The notes under the pieces were generated by a model that did not search any database, was not told the DNA's origin, and saw only the letters and a list, made by a program, of their open reading frames with translations. DNA of 64,000 nt from Oscillibacter valericigenes (lineage in GTDB: Bacteria; Bacillota; Clostridia; Oscillospirales; Oscillospiraceae): contig NZ_JAFBIQ010000002.1 in NCBI RefSeq assembly GCF_021531315.1, positions 62,001 to 126,000 of the forward strand, given 5' to 3'. A program made the position numbers and the translations under genes. Position 1 is the stretch's first letter. Each line of letters opens with the position of its first letter. Shown here one piece after another: positions 53,367 through 62,237 of this stretch.

Positions 53367-54542
53367 TTACGGGTGGAGGCATTCTACATACTTCAGCCGC
53401 AGCTTCTGCTTCCACCCTGCTTCATCATACAGGATGCGCTCGGTTTCGTCCAGAATTTTTTCCATGTCCGCGCGCTGCGCCTCCGTCATGGGGTGCGCGC
53501 TGTATGCAGCCTCGGAAAAGAGCGCCGCCGCGCGACCATAGCCGCACACATAGTCCGGCGGGAAATATTCCGACAAATGCGCCTGCCAACGGGAGAAGGG
53601 CAGGTTTCCCGCGCCCATGCCGCAGGCATCCAGATAGGCGGTCAGATGCAGGAACATGGCGCGGACCGCTTCGGCGCGGTCGGGGGAGGAAAACGCCGCG
53701 CGGCGAGATAGAGACCTCTGCCGCCTTGCGTTGAAAAACAGAAACGGCGCAAAGGGCAGCGTCAGCAGCGCGAAAATCAAAAAGATGAGCAGCGCGAACT
53801 TGAAAAAACGGGTCCGCTGCGGGCGGCTGAGCTGCTGCTCCTCCTCCTGAAGACGCCGATAGGCGCGGTCTCTGTGTGTGCCGTCGGCGTCCTCGGCCCC
53901 GTCTTCCGCGTGCAGTCGGTTTTCCTCTCGCGCGGACTGCGCAGGGCCGTTTTCCTCGGCGTAGCCGCCGGTGATGCGCTGCTCGAGTGCAGAGAGGCGG
54001 TCGCGCGCGGCTTCGGAGCGCGCCTCCAGCGCCGTATCGACGCCAGGAGAGACGATGCCGACCGCGAGAAACACGGCGGCAAAGGCCGCTAAGACCGTTC
54101 CGGCACCGCGCATATCGCGGGTGCTGAGCATCGGCAGCACCAGCAGCGCAAAAAGCAGCGCGTTGAGCGCGGGGGGCGGCGTCAGGCCGAGCCAGATCTC
54201 CGCAAATGCCAGCAGGAACGCTAAAAAAAGCGGGAGCAAGCGTTTTTTTCGCAGCAGGGAGAGCGCGAGCAGCGAGACGAGCAGGCTGCCGAGCAGCGAG
54301 AGTGCAAGTGCCGGAGACATATTATCTGCAACGGGGAAGCGGTCGTACACATAGGCGTTGACGGCCTCGCTGGCGGCGAAGAGACGGTTCAGCAGAGCCT
54401 TCAGGCTCTCCTGCGCCGCGGGCAGAAGAAAGAGCAGCGCGGAAACCGCCGCCGCGGCGCAGAGCGCGTCGCGCAGGCGGCGCGCTCCGAGAGGGCCGTG
54501 CTGCGCGTTATTCTGTTGTGGTTGGGCAAAAAAGCAATTCAT
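53367..54542 (-). CDS. Multi-pass membrane protein of the MoxR-DUF58 operon
   Basis: 391 residues. About six transmembrane segments occupy residues 25-165 and one more lies near 245-265. The region between is charged and includes a helical segment rich in Glu/Arg. The C-terminal ~110 residues (AVRAMFLHLTAYLDACG, YGRAAALFSEAAYSAHPMTEAQRADM) resemble the DUF4129/transglutaminase-linked tail often seen in this operon type, but no transglutaminase catalytic domain is present. The function is unknown. Confidence 0.7.
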   Translation of the reverse strand: MNCFFAQPQQNNAQHGPLGARRLRDALCAAAAVSALLFLLPAAQESLKALLNRLFAASEAVNAYVYDRFPVADNMSPALALSLLGSLLVSLLALSLLRKKRLLPLFLAFLLAFAEIWLGLTPPPALNALLFALLVLPMLSTRDMRGAGTVLAAFAAVFLAVGIVSPGVDTALEARSEAARDRLSALEQRITGGYAEENGPAQSAREENRLHAEDGAEDADGTHRDRAYRRLQEEEQQLSRPQRTRFFKFALLIFLIFALLTLPFAPFLFFNARRQRSLSRRAAFSSPDRAEAVRAMFLHLTAYLDACGMGAGNLPFSRWQAHLSEYFPPDYVCGYGRAAALFSEAAYSAHPMTEAQRADMEKILDETERILYDEAGWKQKLRLKYVECLHP

Positions 54543-54551
54543 AAGCCCCTC

Positions 54552-55694
54552 TCAGATCTCGAGAATATGCAGCTCGCGCGCCATGGACTCGGCGGAGAAT
54601 ACGGTGATGCGGGCGCCGCTCTTCTCCGGCACGGAGGCAGCGCCGGGGAGCAGCAGCGTCACGCGGTTCCCGCGGCAGAGCCGCTCCAGCCCCGCGCTCA
54701 GCGACGGTGCGCAGACAACGGTGTGCGCATAGCTCTGACCGCCGCCGGCGCTGCAAAAGGCTGTGCAGACATCTTCGCCGCCCGCAGCGGAGGCGGTGGC
54801 AAGCAGCTGCTCCTGCAGGGCGGAAAAGTCGCTGTTACGGCGCACCTCACAGAGCCGGAGATCACCGGACGGCGAGGCCCGCCAGCCGACGGAGTGTGCC
54901 GTCCCCTGTGCGGCAAGCGCGCAGGAGAGCGAAAGGAGCGCCGTGACGGCAGCGTCCAGCGCGGCGGCATCCACAGCGCCGGCAGGAGCGGCGGTATCCA
55001 ACAGCAGCAGCGTTTCCTCTGTGACCGGAAGGCCCAGCTCACGCAGCATCAGCGTGTCTGTTTTGGACGAGAGCTTCCAGTGGATCTGCCGGATGGGGTC
55101 GCCGGGCACGTATGCGCGGAGAGAGAATGTTTCACTGGGGTCAAAGCCCGGGCGCGAGGAGGACCACTGCTCACCCTGCGCGGAGACGGCCTCGCCCGCG
55201 GAAAAGCTGACCTGCATGGGAAAGAGCTGCGGCAGGACGAGCGTGTGCGCCGCTTCGCAGGGGAGTGCGGAAAATCGGCACAGGCCGAACAGGTCCTGTA
55301 CCGAAGCGTCGCGGAGCGTCCATTCCGTCACGCCGCAGTGCGCGGCGGGCAGCGCAAAGGAGGCAGAGGGGGCGGAGAGACAGACCGGGCGCAGAAGATC
55401 CTCCCCGCTCAGGCGCTCGTGCGCGCAAAGCGCGCCGCAGAGCGCCGCACCCGGCAGGAGCCGCCGGACATTCAGAGAGATCGAAGTGCTTTGCCCTGCG
55501 GCACAGCGCTCCGGCGCAGAGAGCGACGCGCGAAGACCGCGCGCGGACACGGCCGCGCAGCAGATCAAGGCGGCGGGGAGCAGCACCGAGGCGGCCAGCA
55601 CGGCCCGCGTTCCGGTGTTGTTTTCAAAAAAGTACAGCGCTGCGGCGGCGATCAGCCACGCACCGTACAGCAGTCGACTTTTCCACATGGTCAC
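54552..55694 (-). CDS. DUF58 domain protein
   Basis: 380 residues with two N-terminal transmembrane segments (about 8-45). The DUF58 signature YVPGDPIRQIHWKLSSKTD, followed by LMLRE, lies near residues 193-215, and a degenerate vWA-like domain follows (LLLLDTAAPAG). DUF58 proteins operate with MoxR ATPases. It overlaps the moxR-like gene by 4 nt and is followed after 9 bp by the membrane-protein gene. Confidence 0.9.
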   Translation of the reverse strand: MTMWKSRLLYGAWLIAAAALYFFENNTGTRAVLAASVLLPAALICCAAVSARGLRASLSAPERCAAGQSTSISLNVRRLLPGAALCGALCAHERLSGEDLLRPVCLSAPSASFALPAAHCGVTEWTLRDASVQDLFGLCRFSALPCEAAHTLVLPQLFPMQVSFSAGEAVSAQGEQWSSSRPGFDPSETFSLRAYVPGDPIRQIHWKLSSKTDTLMLRELGLPVTEETLLLLDTAAPAGAVDAAALDAAVTALLSLSCALAAQGTAHSVGWRASPSGDLRLCEVRRNSDFSALQEQLLATASAAGGEDVCTAFCSAGGGQSYAHTVVCAPSLSAGLERLCRGNRVTLLLPGAASVPEKSGARITVFSAESMARELHILEI

Positions 55695-56629
55695 AGCCTG
55701 CGGTCGGGGACGTCCACCTGACGCAGCAGCTCACAAAGGATGTCTTTAGTGCGCTTCGCGCCGAGCCGCGCCTCCTGACTGAGGATGATGCGGTGGGCGC
55801 AGACATCGCAGAAGATCGCCTGCACGTCCTCACCCGTCACGTAGTCGCGTCCGTCCAGATAGGCGTGTGCCTTTGCCATGCGGTCGAGAAACAGCGCACC
55901 GCGCGGGCTGATGCCAAGCTCCAGCATCGGATGCTCGCGGGATGCCATGGCGAGGCGGGTGATGTAGTCGAGGATGACGTCCTTCGCGGTCACGGCGCGC
56001 ACCTCGCGCTGCATCTGCTGCACCTCGTCCCGCGTGGCGACCTCGCGCACGGCGGCGAGCGGCTCGGCATTCTGACGCTCGCGCAGAATTGTCATCTGCG
56101 CGGCATAGTCCGGGTAGCCGATGGAAAGGCGGACCAGAAAACGGTCCAGCTGTGCGTAGGGAAGCATCTGTGTCCCTGCTGTGCCGACGTCGTTTTGTGT
56201 GGCGATGACGGTGAAGGGCGTCTGCAGGGGGTAGGTCCTGCCGTCCACGGTCACCTGACGCTCCTCCATCGCCTCGAGCAGCGCTGACTGGGTCTTGCTG
56301 GAGGTGCGGTTGATCTCATCGCCCAAAAGAAGATTGGTGTTCGTCACTATGCCGCTTTTGTAATCGAAGCCGCCGGTCGCCTTATTATACACGCTGAAGC
56401 CGACGATATCGGACGGCAGCACATCGGGCGTGAACTGGATGCGGCCGTAGCGCAGTCCCAGCGCGCGGCTGAGCGCCAGCGCCAGCGTCGTTTTGCCGAC
56501 GCCGGGGATGTCGTCGAGCAGGATGTGGCCGTCCGCCAAAAGCGCCATCATCACCTTTTCAATTACGGTCTGCTTGCCGATCACGGCTTTCTGCACTTCG
56601 GTGATGATGGCCTGCAATTTTCTTTCCAT
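55691..56629 (-). CDS. MoxR-family AAA+ ATPase
   Basis: 312 residues. Walker A GVGKTTLA in DDIPGVGKTTLALAL, Walker B LLLGDEINR, sensor region VIATQNDVGTAGTQMLPYAQLDRF (in part) and the C-terminal lid are present. MoxR ATPases act as chaperones for the maturation of complexes, together with a DUF58 partner. It is the first gene of the minus-strand operon reaching down to 51382. A GAT ATC C region with a modest AGGATATCC site precedes the ATG. Confidence 0.93.
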   Translation of the reverse strand: MERKLQAIITEVQKAVIGKQTVIEKVMMALLADGHILLDDIPGVGKTTLALALSRALGLRYGRIQFTPDVLPSDIVGFSVYNKATGGFDYKSGIVTNTNLLLGDEINRTSSKTQSALLEAMEERQVTVDGRTYPLQTPFTVIATQNDVGTAGTQMLPYAQLDRFLVRLSIGYPDYAAQMTILRERQNAEPLAAVREVATRDEVQQMQREVRAVTAKDVILDYITRLAMASREHPMLELGISPRGALFLDRMAKAHAYLDGRDYVTGEDVQAIFCDVCAHRIILSQEARLGAKRTKDILCELLRQVDVPDRRL

Positions 56630-56662
56630 GGGATATCCTCACAATTTCTGACTGGTGCAAAC

Positions 56663-56694
56663 GAGGGCAAACGCTCTCGGCAGCGTTTGCCCTC
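56663..56694. terminator. Hairpin downstream of the 5'-nucleotidase-C/LysM gene
   Basis: A 12-bp perfect stem (GAGGGCAAACGC and complement, 8-nt loop) between two minus-strand genes. A second imperfect hairpin lies at about 56715-56750. U-tracts are weak, so termination efficiency is uncertain. Confidence 0.45.
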
Positions 56695-56770
56695 ATTCAC
56701 ATCGGTCGTGTGGTTCCGCGCGTCCCCCTTGTGGGGAACGCACGGAAATTACGGGCTTGTGCCGCAGATG

Positions 56771-57883
56771 TTACTTCGCGGGGATGACGAGCTTCTGCCC
56801 GACATAGATCAGGGAAGCGTCCTTGACCTGGGGATTTGCGCGGAAGATGTTTCCCCAGAGGCTGCCGCTGCCATAGACCTTGGAGGCGATCTTCCAGAGA
56901 GAGTCGCCGCGAACGACAACGTATTCGCCGCTCATGGAGCCTTCCCAGGGCGTGGCGGGTTCGGCAGGCTGAACGGGCGCAGAGGGCTGAACGGGCGCGG
57001 TGGGCTGCTCCGTCGCATGGATCGTGATGCGGCCCTGCGCAGCGGCATAGGTCTCGCCGACAATGTGCCCGAGCTGCTCGTCGATGTACATCCACACGAC
57101 GTCGCGCACAACGGCGGTGGTGATGGCGGAGCGCTCATCGGCGGTGGACGCGGCCCTGAAGATGTAGGACGAATCCATGCCGTTGAAGTTTGCGCTGCTG
57201 GTGATGACGGCATAAACGGCGGAGGCGTCGAATGCCTTTTCGTTGACGCTCTCGATGCTCACACGCTGCACGGAGGCCGCTTTGCTCCACGGCTCCTTGT
57301 AGATCTCGCCCTTGTCGAAGGCTTTGTCCGCGTTGACGCTGTATCTGAGGCCGGAGACCTGCATGAAGGACGCACAGGCCGCAGCGGACGCCTCGCCGTA
57401 GGGAAGTCCCTGCGCGGCGGCCTCGAGCGCCTCGAGCAGCTGTGCGCCTGTCATGTAGACGACGGCGACCTTGTTGGGATAGGGCAGGACCTTGGCGAGC
57501 TCCGCCGCGCCGAACTTGCCCTCGGCAATGTCTGCGCGGAGGTTGCCGCCGTTCCAGAGAGCAACGATGTGGTCAGCGTCTGCGTCGATCTTCGTATTGC
57601 CGGCGGCAATGTCGTCTTCCTCAAAATACCCGTTGATTTTGCCGGAAACGGCGAACCAGCGCAGCGCGTCGGTCCACAGATCGCCGAGGTTGGTCTCGCC
57701 CTTGCGCGCGGCGTCATCCGCGCCGGAGAGCACGACGCTGCTGTAAGCCTCCAGCGTGTCGTTCAGCTCGACCGTGTTGCCGTGTGCGTCAACAAAGGTC
57801 GAAGCGGAAGCGGACATGACGGACAGGCTGAGCGTCAGGCACAGCGACAGAAAAAGGGCGAGTGTTTTCTTGAATTTTCTCAT
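56771..57883 (-). CDS. Secreted 5'-nucleotidase C-terminal-domain protein with LysM
   Basis: 370 residues from ATG 57883 (AGGAGGA upstream). A signal peptide (about 1-25, ending SVMSASA) is followed by a 5'-nucleotidase C-domain (GDLWTDALRWF, IVALWNGGNLRADIAEGKF, LAKVLPYPNKVAVVYMTGAQLLEALE in part) and a C-terminal LysM domain (YVVVRGDSLWKIASKVYG). The catalytic metallophosphatase domain normally preceding it is missing, so it may bind a nucleotide-like ligand at the cell wall without hydrolysing it. Confidence 0.85.
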   Translation of the reverse strand: MRKFKKTLALFLSLCLTLSLSVMSASASTFVDAHGNTVELNDTLEAYSSVVLSGADDAARKGETNLGDLWTDALRWFAVSGKINGYFEEDDIAAGNTKIDADADHIVALWNGGNLRADIAEGKFGAAELAKVLPYPNKVAVVYMTGAQLLEALEAAAQGLPYGEASAAACASFMQVSGLRYSVNADKAFDKGEIYKEPWSKAASVQRVSIESVNEKAFDASAVYAVITSSANFNGMDSSYIFRAASTADERSAITTAVVRDVVWMYIDEQLGHIVGETYAAAQGRITIHATEQPTAPVQPSAPVQPAEPATPWEGSMSGEYVVVRGDSLWKIASKVYGSGSLWGNIFRANPQVKDASLIYVGQKLVIPAK

Positions 57884-58095
57884 GGTTTCCTCCTGAATGA
57901 TATTGGGATCGGACAACTTTCCCCCCTACGGTCAAAAAAAGGCACCAATATCCCCCTTCAGAGAGATATTGATACCTTTTTGGTATCGGTTTTTTGTCCT
58001 TCGCAGCGGGAAAAGTCGGCTTCTGCCAACGGTATGCCGGCTTGTGCCGACAAGGGTATTATAGCAAACGGGCGCATTTTGTCAATAGCGCACCC

Positions 58096-58124
58096 TTGCC
58101 GCGGCGGGAAAAAAGCGCTATGAT
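58096..58124 (+). promoter_or_regulatory. Sigma-A promoter before the 58153 gene
   Basis: TTGCCG (58096-58101), a 17-bp spacer and TATGAT (58119-58124), 29 bp before the ATG. The upstream stretch 57884-58095 shows a small GATACC/GGTATC hairpin plus T-run near 57970-57995 and nothing else recognised. Confidence 0.55.
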
Positions 58125-58152
58125 AGATGAGAGAGGAAAAGGGGGAATTTAT

Positions 58153-58674
58153 ATGGAGAACTGCGCCGCGACACGCGCCTTTTTGCTGGAGCATTGCCGC
58201 CGCTATCCAGTGCTGCGGCTCAGGGATGTCTTCAAGGCGCTGCACCAGAGCACCTTCGGCTGCGGACACCTGATCGACGACCCGTCCGCGGCGGCGGAGT
58301 ATATCCGCAGGGAAGCGGACGGCTGCGCCGAGTGCGGTGGTCCGCTGACGGAAGCGCTGGACGGGGACTACTGCCGCGTCCATCTTGCCTGCCTGCGGCA
58401 TGGCGTGCGCGCGGAGACACTGTCGCACTTTCTGGTCCTGTCTGCGAAGGCGCCGACGGGCGGAGAGGCGCAGCTGGAGCAGAGGCTTGCCGTGCTGCTT
58501 GAGATGGCAGCAGGAGGAGAGCTTCCCTTCACCGCGGAGCAGGTGAGGCAGGAGGCCGCGGTCTGGCGGGCAGCCGGCTTTTCGCCGCTTCACCACTCAC
58601 AGGCATTTCACAAGGCCTATGCTCCGGCTTATCGCGTTGTGCGCAAGGAGTATGGAGCGCGGCTGCTCCCCTGA
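58153..58674 (+). CDS. Conserved hypothetical protein
   Basis: 173 residues from ATG 58153, with AAGGGGG upstream; longer in-frame extensions lack a ribosome site. Distinctive stretches are ALHQSTFGCGHLIDD, GDYCRVHLACL and PLHHSQAFHKAYAPAYRVV. The many conserved-looking His, Cys and Asp residues suggest an enzyme or metal-binding protein, but I recognise no family. It has its own promoter and precedes prfC on the same strand. Confidence 0.7.
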   Translation: MENCAATRAFLLEHCRRYPVLRLRDVFKALHQSTFGCGHLIDDPSAAAEYIRREADGCAECGGPLTEALDGDYCRVHLACLRHGVRAETLSHFLVLSAKAPTGGEAQLEQRLAVLLEMAAGGELPFTAEQVRQEAAVWRAAGFSPLHHSQAFHKAYAPAYRVVRKEYGARLLP

Positions 58675-58767
58675 GCGGTTTGCGCACTTTGCCAGGCGGC
58701 CGCAGGCCGCCGCGCGATATGGGCGGAGATTTCTTTCCGGCATCCGCCGGATTTTGGCTCTGCCGCC

Positions 58768-58796
58768 TTGCAAATGCGGGAAAGCTATGGTACACT
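58768..58796 (+). promoter_or_regulatory. Sigma-A promoter of prfC
   Basis: TTGCAA (58768-58773), a 17-bp spacer and TACACT (58791-58796), 41 bp before the prfC start. Confidence 0.5.
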
Positions 58797-58836
58797 CTGA
58801 TTGTTTTTGTATTTTATCTGCAAGGAGACAACAACG

Positions 58837-60423
58837 ATGCCTACCCTTCATGAAGAGATCGCGCGCCGCAGGACCTTTGCCATCATCTCGCACCCCGACG
58901 CCGGTAAGACGACGCTGACGGAAAAATTCCTGCTCTACGGCGGGGCCATCGCGCAGGCAGGTGAGGTCAAGGGCAAGCGCGCGCGGGCCGCAACCTCCGA
59001 CTGGATGGAGATCGAAAAGCAGCGCGGCATTTCCGTTACCTCGTCCGTCATGCAGTTTCAGCACGGCGGCTACTGCATCAATATCCTCGATACCCCCGGC
59101 CATCAGGACTTCTCCGAGGATACCTACCGCACGCTCATGGCCGCCGACAGCGCGGTGATGGTCATTGACGGCGCGAAGGGCGTCGAGCCGCAGACGCGCA
59201 AGCTCTTCCGCGTGTGCGCCCTGCGCCACATTCCCATTTTTACCTTCATCAACAAGATGGACCGCGAGACGCGCGACCCGCTGGAGCTGTGCGAGGAGGT
59301 CGAGCGCGAGCTGGGCATCGACACCTACGCGGTCAACTGGCCGATCGGCTGCGGTAAGGAGTTTCAAGGCGTTTACGACCGCGAGAAGCAATGCATCATC
59401 CACTTCACCGACGCGGGCCACGCGAAAAAGGCTGGCGTGACGGAGATCACGCTCGACGATCCCGCGCTGGTGGACCTCATTGGACAGAAGCGGCGCGACA
59501 GCCTCGCCGAGGAGGTGGAGCTGCTCGGTGCGGGCCGTGAGTTTGACCTCGAGGCCGTGCGCAGCGGCACGCTCTCGCCCGTGTTCTTCGGCAGTGCGCT
59601 GACAAACTTCGGCGTGGAGCCGTTTTTGGAGGGCTTTCTGCGCATGACCTCCGCGCCCCTCTCGCGCGAGAGCGACGCGGGTGTGATCGATGCCTTTTCC
59701 CCCGACTTCTCGGCCTTCGTCTTCAAAATTCAAGCCAACATGAACAAGGCGCATCGCGACCGCCTTGCCTTCATGCGCATCTGCTCGGGCAAGTTTGAGC
59801 GCGACACGGAGTATTTCCATGTGCAGGGCAACAAGAGGATGCGCCTTTCCCAGCCGCAGACCATGATGGCGAGCGAGCGCGAGATCGTGCAGGAGGCCTA
59901 TGCCGGCGACATCATCGGCGTGTTCGACCCCGGCATCTTCTCCATCGGCGACACCATCACCGTGCCGGGGAAGAAGTTCCGCTTCGGCGGCATCCCGACC
60001 TTTGAGCCGGAGCACTTCATGTCCGTCAGCCCGAAGGACACGATGAAGCGCAAGCAATTCGTCAAGGGCATCGAGCAGATCGCGCAGGAGGGCGCCATCC
60101 AGATCTTCAAGATGCCGGACTCCGGCTTTGAGGACATCGTGGTCGGTGTGGTCGGTACGCTGCAATTCGACGTATTTGAATACCGCATGAAAAACGAGTA
60201 CGGCGTGGACCTCATCATGCGGCCGCTGCCCTACGAGCACCTGCGGCTCATCGCAGAGTGCCCGGGCGACCCCAAGGAGCTGATGTTCTGCACCGGCTCA
60301 AAGCTGCTCGAGGACTTCAAGGGACGTAAGCTCATCGCCTTCGGCGGCGAGTGGAGCGTTGGCTTCCTCACCAAGCACAACCCCGGACTGGTGCTGGAGG
60401 ACTGGCTGACGGTATCGAAATAA
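58837..60423 (+). CDS. prfC: Peptide chain release factor 3
   Basis: 528 residues from ATG 58837 with AAGGAG 9 nt upstream. It is a translational GTPase: G1 HPDAGKTTLTEKFL, switch II region DTPGHQDFSEDTYRTL, G4 NKMD, and RF3-type domains II and III (TFEPEHFMSVSPKDTMKRKQF in part, DLIMRPLPYEHLRL). RF3 recycles RF1/RF2 after peptide release. It has its own promoter and terminator. Confidence 0.97.
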   Translation: MPTLHEEIARRRTFAIISHPDAGKTTLTEKFLLYGGAIAQAGEVKGKRARAATSDWMEIEKQRGISVTSSVMQFQHGGYCINILDTPGHQDFSEDTYRTLMAADSAVMVIDGAKGVEPQTRKLFRVCALRHIPIFTFINKMDRETRDPLELCEEVERELGIDTYAVNWPIGCGKEFQGVYDREKQCIIHFTDAGHAKKAGVTEITLDDPALVDLIGQKRRDSLAEEVELLGAGREFDLEAVRSGTLSPVFFGSALTNFGVEPFLEGFLRMTSAPLSRESDAGVIDAFSPDFSAFVFKIQANMNKAHRDRLAFMRICSGKFERDTEYFHVQGNKRMRLSQPQTMMASEREIVQEAYAGDIIGVFDPGIFSIGDTITVPGKKFRFGGIPTFEPEHFMSVSPKDTMKRKQFVKGIEQIAQEGAIQIFKMPDSGFEDIVVGVVGTLQFDVFEYRMKNEYGVDLIMRPLPYEHLRLIAECPGDPKELMFCTGSKLLEDFKGRKLIAFGGEWSVGFLTKHNPGLVLEDWLTVSK

Positions 60424-60427
60424 ATGC

Positions 60428-60456
60428 AAAAAAGGACGGCGTGAGCCGTCCTTTTT
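60428..60456 (+). terminator. Intrinsic terminator after prfC
   Basis: AAAAAGGACGGC-GTGA-GCCGTCCTTTTT, a perfect 12-bp stem with a GTGA tetraloop and T-run, placed between convergent prfC and the EamA-like gene. The A-tract allows bidirectional use. Confidence 0.92.
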
Positions 60457-60467
60457 CCTGTTCTTTT

Positions 60468-60890
60468 TTATGCGCCCACGAGGTAGATGCCCGCAAGGCA
60501 GACGAGGATGCCGAGCCCCTGGCGCAGCGTGATGGTCTCGTGATAAAGCAGCAGGCCCACGGCAAGCAGTACGCAGGCAAGCGTGATGTTTGCGATCAGA
60601 GAACCGACACTGACCTTCCAGCCTGCGCGGTAGAGGCAGATATTTCCGAACTCCAATCCCACAACGGCTATGCCGAGAACCCAAGCTGTCCAGTTTGTTT
60701 TGCCCAACTCACCGGCAAATCCGCGCGCGCCGGTCAGATAAAACATGACGATGGACAGCACTGCGCCCACACCGTAGGTGATTGCAAGCGAGGCAAAGGC
60801 GTTCGCATTCTCCGGCGTAGACTTTGCGCAAATGTGATAAAAGGTGTTTGCGCCGACGATAATAAGAATCGGCCAAATCATACTCCACAT
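60468..60890 (-). CDS. Half-size EamA/DMT family transporter
   Basis: 140 residues with four or five transmembrane helices. It shows the EamA pattern at the end (ANITLACVLLAVGLLLYHETITLRQGLGILVCLAGIYLVG in part). Small members of the drug/metabolite transporter superfamily function as dimers. Substrate is unknown. ATG 60890 is preceded by AAAAGGGGAAAAAG. Confidence 0.85.
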   Translation of the reverse strand: MWSMIWPILIIVGANTFYHICAKSTPENANAFASLAITYGVGAVLSIVMFYLTGARGFAGELGKTNWTAWVLGIAVVGLEFGNICLYRAGWKVSVGSLIANITLACVLLAVGLLLYHETITLRQGLGILVCLAGIYLVGA

Positions 60891-60911
60891 GAGCTTTTTC
60901 CCCTTTTCTTT

Positions 60912-61556
60912 TTATTTGAGCGTGATCTCCACGATGCCCGGCTCATCTGTGTCGGGATAGAATGTGACCTGCCACGGCGCGGACGGCGTTCCGCCGTCGG
61001 GCACAAGCTCCGCGTACACCTCGCGGATCATTTTATCCACGCCCGCGCGGTCGGTGGAAAAATAGCTCACGCGCACGACGAGACTGTCCGCGCCCTCCGC
61101 TGCAGCGGTGCGCAGCAGGTCGGGAATGGCCTCGGTGCTGGTGGCGTTGATGATGCGCTCCTGCTCCTCCTCCGTGCGGCGGTAGCCGAAGTGGAGCGTC
61201 AGCTCGTAAAAGCCGCGCTCGTCCGAGCCGGTGTAGGTGATGTAGTCGAGCAGGTACGCGCCCGGCGCGGTCTCCTGCTGCACCTCATTGCAGGCGTCCG
61301 AGGCCAGCTTTGCGCAGTCACCGTTCTCCCCGTAGAGGCGCACGGTGCCGCGCTCGGCGTGATCGTCCACGAGCAGCAGCAGCGCGTTGACAAGGTCCTG
61401 ATAGCTGTCGGCGCGCAGGGTGTCGCGCCCGCCGTTTTCCCAATAGCCGGCGCTGTGCGGCGTCACCGCCGACCACTCGCGCTCCAAAAGTCCCGAGCCG
61501 CAGCCGGTGAGCAGCAGGCAAAGCGCCGCGGAAAGAAACAGTATTCTCTTTTTCAC
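60912..61556 (-). CDS. Predicted lipoprotein of unknown function
   Basis: About 214 residues. GTG 61556 is well spaced from AGAGAGGG; GTG 61565 is an alternative start. The signal ends in the lipobox LLTGC. The mature domain has no family I recognise; it alternates helices and strands (YQDLVNALLLLVDDHAE, YITYTGSDERGFYELTLHFGY in part). It is in line with the LUD gene (gap about 10 bp). Confidence 0.7.
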   Translation of the reverse strand: MKKRILFLSAALCLLLTGCGSGLLEREWSAVTPHSAGYWENGGRDTLRADSYQDLVNALLLLVDDHAERGTVRLYGENGDCAKLASDACNEVQQETAPGAYLLDYITYTGSDERGFYELTLHFGYRRTEEEQERIINATSTEAIPDLLRTAAAEGADSLVVRVSYFSTDRAGVDKMIREVYAELVPDGGTPSAPWQVTFYPDTDEPGIVEITLK

Positions 61557-61573
61557 GGCGCTCACACCCTCTC

Positions 61574-62179
61574 TTAGTAGCCGAGCTCCTCGTTGATCAG
61601 AACGACCTCTATATCACTGCCTGTCATCGCGCCCCAAAGCACGGTGAGCGCGCGGCAGATGCGGCCGGGGCTTTTGCAGTCGTAGCACTGATCGGCCTTG
61701 ACGGCGCACGGGGTTTTCGCATGGAGCCGCTGCGCGTTCCTCGGCGCGGCGATGTTGCGCGCGCGCCAAAGCGCCTCGTCATAGGTCAGCGCGAGCTTAT
61801 TTTTGCCCGCGACGATCCACACCTTTTTATGGCCGTAGAGCGCGGAGGACACGCGGTTTCCCGCGCCGTCGATGTTGATGATCTCGCCGGTCTCGGCGAT
61901 GCCGTTGGCGGAGAGCAGGTAATGATCGCTCACCGCGGCCTGCGCACGCAGCGTTGCGGCGTCCACGCCATCCGGGACATTCCAATGGCTCAGAACCGTG
62001 TTGTGCCCGCTCAGCAGGTCATAGAGCCCCATCTCCTTGAGCGTCATGCTGCCGCCGAAGCCGACAGTCGTGCCGTCGATCTGTGCGTTGAGATAGTCAG
62101 CCGCCTCCCTTGCGCTCTCAAAGCAGGAGACCTTGAATCCGCGCGCGCTCAGCGCGTTTTTCACCTTGGTAAAGTCCAT
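61574..62179 (-). CDS. LUD-domain protein (lactate utilization/DUF162 family)
   Basis: 201 residues from ATG 62179. The LUD-type core is visible (TVGFGGSMTLKEMGLYDLL, DHYLLSANGIAETGEIINIDGAGNRVS in part, KKVWIVAGKNKLALTYDEA), with Cys residues near the end (DQCYDCKSPGRICR) that may bind an iron-sulfur cluster or metal. Unlike LutB/LutC, it is a stand-alone protein with unknown substrate. Confidence 0.88.
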   Translation of the reverse strand: MDFTKVKNALSARGFKVSCFESAREAADYLNAQIDGTTVGFGGSMTLKEMGLYDLLSGHNTVLSHWNVPDGVDAATLRAQAAVSDHYLLSANGIAETGEIINIDGAGNRVSSALYGHKKVWIVAGKNKLALTYDEALWRARNIAAPRNAQRLHAKTPCAVKADQCYDCKSPGRICRALTVLWGAMTGSDIEVVLINEELGY

Positions 62180-62237
62180 CGCATTGCTTCCTTTCTTATC
62201 TCCTCCCGCGCCGCAGCGGCGGGAGAGGTGTTTTTCT

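Noticed and set aside
56525-58123. 532-codon plus-strand frame antisense to the LysM protein gene
   Set aside because: No domain pattern; the minus-strand gene has signal peptide, known domains and a ribosome site.
60351-61577. 408-codon plus-strand frame across the EamA-like and lipoprotein genes
   Set aside because: Antisense to two plausible genes, crosses the prfC terminator, and has no recognisable domain.
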